Below are positions 1-4,907 of a stretch of DNA of 9,711 nucleotides, in pieces. Numbering within the stretch: position 1 is the stretch's first letter; every line of letters starts with the position of its first letter. The DNA lies in assembly GCA_002478505.1 (NCBI GenBank), contig DLOP01000048.1, forward strand, positions 1-9,711, given 5' to 3'. This DNA is from Lachnospiraceae bacterium UBA7481 (lineage in GTDB: Bacteria; Bacillota; Clostridia; Lachnospirales; Lachnospiraceae). Both the position numbers and the translations under genes were made by a program. Under the pieces are notes generated by a model. That model ran no database searches and was not told where the DNA came from. It saw only the letters and a program-made list of their open reading frames with translations.

Positions 1-253
1 GGGAGATGTGGGGGCTCTTAGTCGGTATTATTATTTCAATTCAAAAAATGCACATACTCAAGAAGCAAATTTCAAATTTATTACTTGTCAAATAACCGAC
101 AACGAGGGACATGTATGGGTAGAAACTACGGTGCTTCGTCGTGATATAAATGGAAAAAATGCTGGAGGAGGATGTAGAGGTGTCCTTTCTCTTTGGTGTA
201 TTGAGTATCGAGATAATGAATGGTATGTTGTGTGGGCTTCCGATGGACCATAG
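1..253 (+). CDS. C-terminal end of an unrecognised protein, cut by the left window edge
   Basis: The reading frame is open from base 2 through the first bases (GGA GAT GTG) to a TAG at 251-253, so the GTG at base 8 is probably internal rather than a start and the gene begins outside the window. About 83 residues are visible. They alternate aromatic and charged residues in a beta-rich pattern (CQITDNEGHVWVE, then EYRDNEWYVVWASDG) and lack a membrane segment. The final strand resembles the C-terminal strand of small NTF2-like secreted domains or of immunity proteins, but no family can be named with confidence. Its position just upstream of an Rhs remnant makes an immunity protein or a toxin C-terminal domain plausible. 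That is inference from context only. A decayed copy of its end lies 100 bp downstream. Confidence 0.55.
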   Translation, partial: GDVGALSRYYYFNSKNAHTQEANFKFITCQITDNEGHVWVETTVLRRDINGKNAGGGCRGVLSLWCIEYRDNEWYVVWASDGP

Positions 254-284
254 ATACGGGTATGATTTGATGAATTTGCAATAA

Positions 285-350
285 GCTTTTCTATTGTATA
301 TAGAGTATCAAGAGAATGAACGAAATGTTGTGAAGGTTAGATGCGGATAG
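285..350 (+). pseudogene. Decayed partial duplicate of the upstream gene's C-terminus
   Basis: Read from 285 in frame 3, this stretch gives AFLLYIEYQENERNVVKVRCG before a TAG at 348-350. It aligns with the end of the gene that stops at 253 (IEYRDNEWYVVWASDG): I-E-Y, N-E, V-V and the final G are kept, and R/Q and D/E are mild changes. At DNA level, bases 203-232 and 303-332 agree at 25 of 30 positions by my count, with an offset of exactly 100 bp. A TAA stop at 282-284 closes the frame upstream and no start or ribosome binding site is present, so this is a remnant and not a gene. It suggests that the upstream gene once had a tandem paralogue. Confidence 0.6.
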
Positions 351-612
351 AATTACAGCGGCACAGACCACATACCGGTATAATGCGGGTAACCAGATGA
401 TCAGCCGGGTCGATGAGGAAGGAGAGCAGAGCTATGCTTATGACCGCAGAGGTAACCTGACAGCGGTCAGCAGGGGCGAGGAACAGCTTAAGGCATTTAC
501 CTTTGATGTTGCAACCGGACAGAAACCGCAGAATCCGGAACAGCAGATATACTATACCCTTGACCTGACAAGACAGTACCACAATTATCTTCCCGGTCCA
601 CTCCCAGCGTGA
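334..612 (+). pseudogene. Rhs/YD-repeat protein fragment, internally deleted and truncated
   Basis: This open frame runs from just after a TGA at 331-333 to a TGA at 610-612. It encodes one clear YD-repeat unit (YRYNAGNQMISRVDE, then YAYDRRGNLTAV) and then FTFDVATGQKPQNPEQQ followed by IYYTLDLTRQYHN. The last block is a hallmark of the region before the variable C-terminus of Clostridial Rhs proteins. In intact proteins of this kind more sequence normally lies between the FTFD repeat and the TLDLTRQYHN block, so an in-frame internal deletion is likely; this is inferred from family knowledge. There is no plausible start (the ATG at 397 lies inside a repeat) and no RHS core-closing motif. Rhs proteins are very large filamentous toxin carriers, and such displaced 3' fragments are common beside them. 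Confidence 0.8.
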
Positions 613-688
613 ATTTCTGCAAATGGGATTTGGACTGTTATTCTATAACGGGGAGTACGTTGCGCTGAGATTGCCGGAGTATAAGTAG
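587..688 (+). pseudogene. C-terminal tail remnant of an unknown protein, fused out of frame to the Rhs fragment
   Basis: In frame 2, overlapping the end of the Rhs fragment, an open stretch reads IFPVHSQREFLQMGFG, then LLFYNGEYVALRLPEYK, and stops at TAG 686-688. The composition is protein-like (hydrophobic strands ending in a charged tail). It runs straight through the point where the Rhs frame loses its family character, near base 588. I read it as the 3' end of a different gene joined to the Rhs fragment by a deletion or recombination. No family was recognised, and immunity-protein origin is only a guess from context. No start codon or ribosome binding site serves it. Confidence 0.4.
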
Positions 689-715
689 GACAGGAAAGTG
701 ACAGGATATATTTTA

Positions 716-1600
716 TTACGGCTTCTCTTTACATAAAAGCACAAGGCATATGATTCCGAGAATCAGCGTTGGGGATTCCAAAAGGATATAAGCAAGAAAG
801 GAATTCGTCGCGATTGCATCTGCTTTTTCAATATTAGTGAATATCCCCAATATGCTGGGATTGGCATTATTTACAGCATGCATAATAGCGGCAGTCCATA
901 CGGAACCTGATTTTACTGTGACATAGGTAAGGGCAATGCCTAAAGAGGTGCAGAAAATACACATGATTAAGATTCCCACATAAGGAAATCCCGGATAATC
1001 CGTACCAAAATTGTGACCGATACAGGTAAGCGGCGCATGCCATAATCCCCATATGATACCGCCAATCAAAACCGCTTTCTTTGTTCCCATCAGGTTCATA
1101 AGCTTTGGCATCATATAGCCACGCCAGCCCCCTTCTTCACCAAAAGCCGCGAAGGAAACGATCGTTCCCTGCAGAATAGAGGTGATGGGTACAAAAATCA
1201 GCATATTTTTTGATATTTCATACTTTCTGTAACCTTCAGGATCAAAAATTTCCGGATAAACCAAAAAATTCAGCGCATGTCCGAGTTCAAAATAGATCCA
1301 TGGTACGATCATTGCGAATAAAAAGTAGATCCATTTTTTATTTTTAAAACTGATCCCCAACATCATGGAATCTTTGCCCGTCATGGTAAAGCCTTCTTTT
1401 GTGATCAGTCTTGTAAGGACATGCGCCAGAAATGGCGCCAACATTCCAAGCCCGATAAAGCTTTCCAGATTAGGATTGGAACCGTCCCATTGATGACCGG
1501 TCAGGATAAAGGCGAAAAATACAGCCCATGCCAGCGCAAAGGAAAGAGCCAGATAGATAAGCAGTCTTTTTATTTCCATTTTTTGATCCGATTTACTCAT
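716..1600 (-). CDS. CPBP-family intramembrane metalloprotease (CAAX/Abi type)
   Basis: A polytopic membrane protein of 294 residues carrying the three CPBP motifs: E155-E156 with R160 (EEGGWR), H188 in a GLWHAP motif, and H241 with N244-N245 (HAVNN). These residues form the putative metal-dependent active site inside the membrane. Family members cleave prenylated or peptide substrates in eukaryotes. In Firmicutes they are often bacteriocin self-immunity or accessory proteins, though many have no known substrate. All key residues are present, so it is probably active. Its ATG overlaps the stop of the upstream permease gene (ATGA), with AAGGAG at 1609-1614 on the minus strand, so it is translationally coupled as the last gene of the GntR-ABC operon. 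No clear terminator follows its TAA, and an Rhs graveyard lies directly downstream. Family assignment is secure; the specific role is unknown. Confidence 0.9.
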   Translation of the reverse strand: MSKSDQKMEIKRLLIYLALSFALAWAVFFAFILTGHQWDGSNPNLESFIGLGMLAPFLAHVLTRLITKEGFTMTGKDSMMLGISFKNKKWIYFLFAMIVPWIYFELGHALNFLVYPEIFDPEGYRKYEISKNMLIFVPITSILQGTIVSFAAFGEEGGWRGYMMPKLMNLMGTKKAVLIGGIIWGLWHAPLTCIGHNFGTDYPGFPYVGILIMCIFCTSLGIALTYVTVKSGSVWTAAIMHAVNNANPSILGIFTNIEKADAIATNSFLAYILLESPTLILGIICLVLLCKEKP

Positions 1601-2379
1601 AACTTATTCTCCTTATTGGCAAAATGACATGTAATGCGATAGGAACCGTAATAGAGCGCCAAAACCAATACCGGCGACAGCGAAACGACAATTGCCATCT
1701 CAACCATATGTGTTTTATGCCATTTTGCTAAAGCTATTATATCAATATGTTCTTCGATCCACATCAAATCTCCAAATAGTATAAAGCCGATGAATGCAAA
1801 TGCAATCAGCATAATAAATGCAACTTTAATAAACATTGCCTTTTCTTTCCCGAACAAAATAAATAAGGGAAGTTCGATTGCTGCTATGATAAGCGTTAAG
1901 CTGGCAAATTCGGGTATTAATCCGCCTAACAACTGTATGTTGTCCGCCATGACCCCCTCTCTGCAAAATGCCAGACAAGAGATGCACCAAATATAATAAA
2001 TCGACATAAATACGTAGGATGATACTGCCATAAATATATACTTTGACGCAATATATGCATTTTTATCAAGGGGAAGCGCACTGATGTAGCCTCTTATTTT
2101 ATTTTTATCATCCGTCTCTACAAGTCTGGCAACCCAGCCATTCATAATCTCCAGAGTTCCGACGATAAATAATCCCAGTGCTATGAAAAAGAAGGTATCT
2201 ATCATGTTTACAATCTCCCCTTCTTCAGTTGCCGCCAGAAACAGTTCCATGTCCGCCGTTCCCGGAAACGCGATACGGAGCCCGATATAAAGAATGGTCA
2301 ATGCTGCCAGAATCCATGTAAGTTTTACTTTATTGATCCGATTGACAGAAACAAAATCTTTGTATAATAATCCGCCCAT
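1597..2379 (-). CDS. ABC-2 type transporter permease, second of the pair
   Basis: A 260-residue integral membrane protein with about six hydrophobic segments (roughly residues 20-38, 60-80, 112-137, 152-176, 183-203 and 225-245). The opening GLLYKDF and the cytoplasmic loop ALPLDKNAYIASKYI match the pattern of ABC-2 permeases of the ABC2_membrane_5 kind (LP..., then AKY/SKY). It has no ATPase motifs and must work with the neighbouring ATPase, probably as a heterodimer with the other permease. Its ATG lies 1 bp into the stop of the preceding gene (TAATG) and its own TGA overlaps the next ATG, so translation is coupled on both sides. A GAGAGG lies about 9 bp before the start. The substrate cannot be read from sequence; peptide or antimicrobial export is plausible from operon type. 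Confidence 0.85.
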   Translation of the reverse strand: MGGLLYKDFVSVNRINKVKLTWILAALTILYIGLRIAFPGTADMELFLAATEEGEIVNMIDTFFFIALGLFIVGTLEIMNGWVARLVETDDKNKIRGYISALPLDKNAYIASKYIFMAVSSYVFMSIYYIWCISCLAFCREGVMADNIQLLGGLIPEFASLTLIIAAIELPLFILFGKEKAMFIKVAFIMLIAFAFIGFILFGDLMWIEEHIDIIALAKWHKTHMVEMAIVVSLSPVLVLALYYGSYRITCHFANKENKL

Positions 2380-3152
2380 TACACCATTCCTCTCTTTCTT
2401 TTAACAATTTCCACGGATACAAAATACGAAGCCGCCACAACAATCACTGCTAAGGCTAATAAGATAAAAGATTTATGTATGATAAAGTTCATAAAGTCGC
2501 TGATAAAATCAATAGAATCCGAATTGCCCGCACGCACAGATGTAAAAATCAATGTTATCTTTTTTATATTTGCCAGTATGACAGTGATAAGTATCACAGC
2601 GCATGAAGCAAGAATTGCGTAATCCTCTTTTCCATAGCCAAACAAAAAGCAGAAAAGGATCACAAGCGCTCCATAGATGATCATAAGGCTTGCCGCGGAA
2701 ATGATGATTCCGAAAAAATCCGCAAAGGATATAATATCCGTAAGCTTTGACAACACAAAAGAAATCACGATATCTACAGCAACGCCGATTCCAAACATCA
2801 TAAAAATCGTCAGATACTTAGCCATTACGCGTTTCCCAACAGAAAGCGGAAGTATGGAGGAAATGTTGGAAAATCCTGCTTTTCCATCCATCTTAAAAAG
2901 TGTTGTTACATCTCCCACCATCGCAATCGGGGTAAGCATAAAACAAATAAGTGTTATGGTAGATATATTATTAATATCTATCTCCGAGATGTTATTTTCT
3001 GCCATCATTGATTGATTGGCATCCGCAATATTGCCAAAACGGGCGCTTAATACAAACATGATCGATAGGACTAAAACACCCGTCACAATATAGGCAAATA
3101 GTATCATTTGCTTTCTAAGACACATCAGGTCTTTGATCATTAACCCCTTCAT
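2379..3152 (-). CDS. ABC-2 type transporter permease, first of the pair
   Basis: A 257-residue membrane protein that begins MKGLMIKDLMCLRKQ and has about six transmembrane segments (around residues 17-37, 63-83, 113-133, 146-172, 177-197 and 228-248). It carries the family loop ILPLSVGKRVMAKYL at 100-114. The same architecture in the next gene suggests an ancient duplication, though the two have diverged strongly. It ends in a basic tail (KRKRGMV), as expected for a cytoplasmic C-terminus. A GAGGTGG Shine-Dalgarno lies at 3157-3163, close to the ATG. It starts 74 bp after the ATPase gene; that gap holds a perfect palindrome, so expression may be tuned separately from the ATPase. It is predicted to form the membrane channel with the second permease. 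Confidence 0.85.
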   Translation of the reverse strand: MKGLMIKDLMCLRKQMILFAYIVTGVLVLSIMFVLSARFGNIADANQSMMAENNISEIDINNISTITLICFMLTPIAMVGDVTTLFKMDGKAGFSNISSILPLSVGKRVMAKYLTIFMMFGIGVAVDIVISFVLSKLTDIISFADFFGIIISAASLMIIYGALVILFCFLFGYGKEDYAILASCAVILITVILANIKKITLIFTSVRAGNSDSIDFISDFMNFIIHKSFILLALAVIVVAASYFVSVEIVKRKRGMV

Positions 3153-3192
3153 ATGGCCACCTCATTTATTTTATTATGTTAGTTTTAGGTGT

Positions 3193-3208
3193 CAAAAGGT
3201 ACCTTTTG
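3193..3208. repeat. Perfect 16-bp palindrome between ATPase and permease genes
   Basis: CAAAAGGTACCTTTTG is exactly self-complementary. One T/T mismatch further out it is extended by a G/C and a T/A pair (TGT on the left, TCA on the right). In the minus-strand transcript it could fold as CAAAAG-GTAC-CTTTTG. It lies 18 bp past the ATPase stop and 40 bp before the next start. No U-run follows in the direction of transcription, so it is a poor classical terminator. An mRNA-stabilising or processing hairpin, or a protein-binding site, is equally possible. Confidence 0.55.
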
Positions 3209-3226
3209 TCATCCGATTTCTGTTTA

Positions 3227-4120
3227 TTATTTAGACGTATTCGGCGCCTTGCCGGATATGTTTCTATTGACATAGAAAAGCATGATATCTTCCAGAGAGG
3301 CCTGTTCGATGATCATTTCCGGATAAAGCTTCGCACATGCTTTCCTGTCGTTCACCAAGACTTCCACGCCATAAGTTCCTGACTGTGCATAGACAATAAA
3401 TGACTCGCTGATATCCTTGAGATCATCCTTTTTGCATTTCAGCAGCCCATGTTTTTCTATGATATCATCCTTATTGCCGGCCAGAACGATTTTCCCGCCA
3501 TTGATGAATACGACCTCATCAGCCAGTTTTTCCAGATCTCCTGTGATATGGGAGGAAAGTAAGATCGTATGATCTTCTTCCAGAACGTATTCTCTGAATA
3601 TCTGAAGCATCTCATTTCTGACGATGGGATCAAGGCCTGACGTGGGTTCATCCATGATGAGAAGTTTCGCGTTGTGAGAAAGCGCAACCGCGATCTGAAG
3701 CTTCATACGCATACCGCGGGAGAAGCTGCCGCATGGTTTTTTTGTAGGAAGCGAAAAACGCTTTAAGTAATCAAAGAACACCTTTTCATCCCAATTTTTA
3801 TAGATGTTCTTCATCATGATGTTGATGTCTTTTCCTGTCATAAATTCATGAAAGCCCATCTCATCAAACACGACGCCGATATCTTCACGAAGCTTTGCGC
3901 TGTCATCTTTAATATTTTGCCCGAATACGAAGATCTCTCCGGCATCAACATTCAGGACATCCAGAATGAGCTTGATAGTAGTCGTCTTACCGGCACCGTT
4001 TTGCCCTATAAATCCACACACGGAGCCTTCCGGCACTTCAAAGCTGATGTTATCAAGTTTAAAATCACCGAAGTCTTTTGTTGCATTTTTGATTTCAATT
4101 ACGTTCATACAAATGACCAT
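3227..4120 (-). CDS. ABC transporter ATP-binding protein (YtrB/BcrA-like exporter ATPase)
   Basis: The nucleotide-binding subunit that powers the two downstream permeases. Numbered from the ATG at 4120, it shows Walker A GQNGAGKT (39-46), a degenerate signature SFSRGM (132-137), Walker B LLIMDEP with the catalytic Glu (153-159), a D-loop SGLD, and the H-loop SSH (189-191). The usual Q-loop glutamine region reads VVFDE (83-87), a divergence I associate with this exporter subfamily. A ~95-residue C-terminal extension follows the ABC core, as in BcrA-type ATPases. The start is uncertain. The ATG at 4120 has GGAAGG only 4 bp away, while the in-frame ATG at 4108 (MNVIEIKNATK) fits the family N-terminus better but has less suitable spacing. 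It starts 10-22 bp after the GntR gene and is clearly cotranscribed with it. Confidence 0.92.
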   Translation of the reverse strand: MVICMNVIEIKNATKDFGDFKLDNISFEVPEGSVCGFIGQNGAGKTTTIKLILDVLNVDAGEIFVFGQNIKDDSAKLREDIGVVFDEMGFHEFMTGKDINIMMKNIYKNWDEKVFFDYLKRFSLPTKKPCGSFSRGMRMKLQIAVALSHNAKLLIMDEPTSGLDPIVRNEMLQIFREYVLEEDHTILLSSHITGDLEKLADEVVFINGGKIVLAGNKDDIIEKHGLLKCKKDDLKDISESFIVYAQSGTYGVEVLVNDRKACAKLYPEMIIEQASLEDIMLFYVNRNISGKAPNTSK

Positions 4121-4130
4121 GCCCTTCCAT

Positions 4131-4544
4131 CTATTTTTTTTCCGCGTCAGCGCTCATTCCTGTTTTTTGACATTTTTCTTCATATAAAAGACGGAGCGTT
4201 TCTTCCAGCTCGTGATAGGAGACCTTGCCGAGAATGGCTTTATCTACCGCTGTCTCTAAGATCTCCTGAATGGCATACATCAAATTTTCCTTGATGATCT
4301 CGCTGTTGATTCCTTTTACGAAGCAGCCTTTTCCCGCTATGGAATAGATAAATCCATCCTTTTCCAGATCTTCATATGCTCTTTTGGTTGTAATAATGCT
4401 GATTTTAAGCTCCTTAGCAAGCACTCTCATGGAAGGAAGCGCATCCCCTTCCCGTAGATCACCTGTTATGATCTGACTCTTTATCTGTTCCTCTATCTGC
4501 TCATAAATAGGAACACCGGAGCTGTTACTAATAATAATATCCAT
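4131..4544 (-). CDS. GntR-family transcriptional regulator, YtrA subfamily
   Basis: A 137-residue DNA-binding protein. Residues 1-80 are a GntR winged helix-turn-helix: PIYEQIEEQI (12-21), then LPSMRVLAKEL leading into KRAYEDLEKDG (37-64), and the wing IAGKGCFV (69-76). Only ~55 residues follow, which is too short for a FadR or HutC effector domain. This is the mark of the YtrA subfamily, whose short helical C-terminus mainly dimerises. YtrA-type repressors usually sit first in operons with ABC exporters and repress them until an antibiotic or peptide ligand releases them. That matches the layout here. AAAGGAA at 4551-4557 (minus strand) serves the ATG. The palindrome at 4621-4636 in its own promoter is the likely operator, implying autoregulation. 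The inducing ligand is unknown. Confidence 0.92.
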   Translation of the reverse strand: MDIIISNSSGVPIYEQIEEQIKSQIITGDLREGDALPSMRVLAKELKISIITTKRAYEDLEKDGFIYSIAGKGCFVKGINSEIIKENLMYAIQEILETAVDKAILGKVSYHELEETLRLLYEEKCQKTGMSADAEKK

Positions 4545-4567
4545 AATCGTTTCCTTTGACGCGTGTG

Positions 4568-4587
4568 GTTAAACTTCGTTAGACTTC
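4568..4587 (-). repeat. Tandem 10-bp direct repeat in the GntR leader
   Basis: On the minus strand, GAAGTCTAAC is followed immediately by GAAGTTTAAC, with one mismatch in ten. The pair lies in the predicted 5' leader, 24-43 bp before the GntR start codon. Two head-to-tail sites one helical turn apart are typical of cooperative protein binding, but they could also be chance. No function is assigned. Confidence 0.4.
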
Positions 4588-4620
4588 CGCGCAAGAAGAA
4601 TGCCACATATATAATCAACT

Positions 4621-4636
4621 ATTGTATATATACAAT
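4621..4636. promoter_or_regulatory. Candidate GntR operator (perfect palindrome)
   Basis: ATTGTATATATACAAT is a perfect 16-bp inverted repeat. It covers the predicted transcription start and touches the -10 box of the leftward promoter, where a bound dimer would block RNA polymerase. Operators of YtrA-subfamily GntR regulators are typically AT-rich palindromes with GTA/TAC half-sites, so the fit is good. Binding by the adjacent GntR protein is inferred. Confidence 0.65.
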
Positions 4637-4679
4637 ATACACAGTCTATAGGATCTTGTCAATTTTTTTAAATTTTTTT
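4634..4679 (-). promoter_or_regulatory. Sigma-A-type promoter of the GntR-ABC operon, with UP-like A-tracts
   Basis: On the minus strand a perfect -35 TTGACA (4657-4662) is followed by a 17-bp spacer and -10 TATATT (4634-4639, five of six consensus bases). Two A/T-tracts directly upstream of the -35 box (4663-4679) resemble an UP element. Transcription would begin near 4627, giving a leader of about 80 nt before the GntR start. Intrinsically strong, this promoter would need the overlapping operator to keep it off. Confidence 0.75.
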
Positions 4680-4682
4680 GCG

Positions 4683-4736
4683 AAATTTTGAAATATGTTC
4701 CATTTTTGATTTTAGAATCAAGAAAATTCAAAATTT
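4683..4736. repeat. Nested inverted repeat in the divergent control region
   Basis: Outer arms AAATTTTGAA (4683-4692) and TTCAAAATTT (4727-4736) are perfectly complementary. They enclose a second perfect hairpin, TTGATT-TTAG-AATCAA (4706-4721). The structure lies just behind the leftward promoter and upstream of the rightward one. It may be a binding site for a dimeric regulator or, if transcribed, a stem-loop. AT-richness raises the odds of chance occurrence. Confidence 0.4.
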
Positions 4737-4763
4737 GTAAATCGATGTAAAATATTATTGATA

Positions 4764-4778
4764 AATATTGATATATAA
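4764..4778 (+). repeat. 15-bp direct repeat, copy 1
   Basis: AATATTGATATATAA occurs here and again, identically, at 4862-4876, 98 bp later. This copy contains the -35 candidate (TTGATA) of the antiporter promoter. Confidence 0.5.
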
Positions 4779-4796
4779 GAAAAATGGTGCTAGACT
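4768..4796 (+). promoter_or_regulatory. Candidate promoter of the antiporter-lipoprotein pair
   Basis: TTGATA (4768-4773), a 17-bp spacer, and an extended -10 TGC-TAGACT (4788-4796, four of six in the hexamer) give a plausible but imperfect vegetative promoter. It would produce a leader of roughly 105 nt. No other pair with good spacing stood out in the gap. Confidence 0.4.
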
Positions 4797-4861
4797 GAAA
4801 TCGATTAATTTTCTATATCCTATATTAGTAGAGACACATCCGCATGGAGGTTCTTACAGCT

Positions 4862-4876
4862 AATATTGATATATAA
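4862..4876 (+). repeat. 15-bp direct repeat, copy 2
   Basis: An exact second copy of AATATTGATATATAA, placed 31 bp before the antiporter start codon and therefore inside the predicted leader. A shared protein binding site flanking the promoter, with possible looping, is one reading. Low complexity is the main alternative. Confidence 0.5.
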
Positions 4877-4907
4877 ATTAAAAACTTGAAAATTGGAGAT
4901 AAGACAG

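Larger units (their letters stand above)
4545..4907. other. Divergent intergenic control region
   Basis: This 363-bp gap between the GntR operon (leftward) and the antiporter (rightward) is very AT-rich and codes for nothing convincing. From left to right it contains a tandem 10-bp repeat in the GntR leader, an operator-like palindrome over the leftward promoter, A/T-tracts, a nested inverted repeat, a rightward promoter candidate, and two copies of a 15-bp direct repeat. The ~100-nt leader before the antiporter shows no riboswitch I can recognise. Confidence 0.7.

Noticed and set aside
337..582. Minus-strand open frame opposite the Rhs fragment
   Set aside because: It is a shadow of the YD-repeat coding frame, which matches a known family; the antisense peptide does not.
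689..715. Terminator after the CPBP gene
   Set aside because: Only a direct repeat of CCTGTC is visible on the minus strand; there is no self-complementary stem followed by a T-run.
4844..4876. Possible 10-codon upstream ORF (ATG GAG GTT ... ATA TAA) in the antiporter leader
   Set aside because: No Shine-Dalgarno precedes its ATG, the composition is unremarkable, and no attenuation hairpin accompanies it.
4893..4907. TTG at 4893 as the antiporter start
   Set aside because: It would put the GGAG ribosome binding site inside the coding region; ATG 4908 has that site at the right distance and gives the usual N-terminus.
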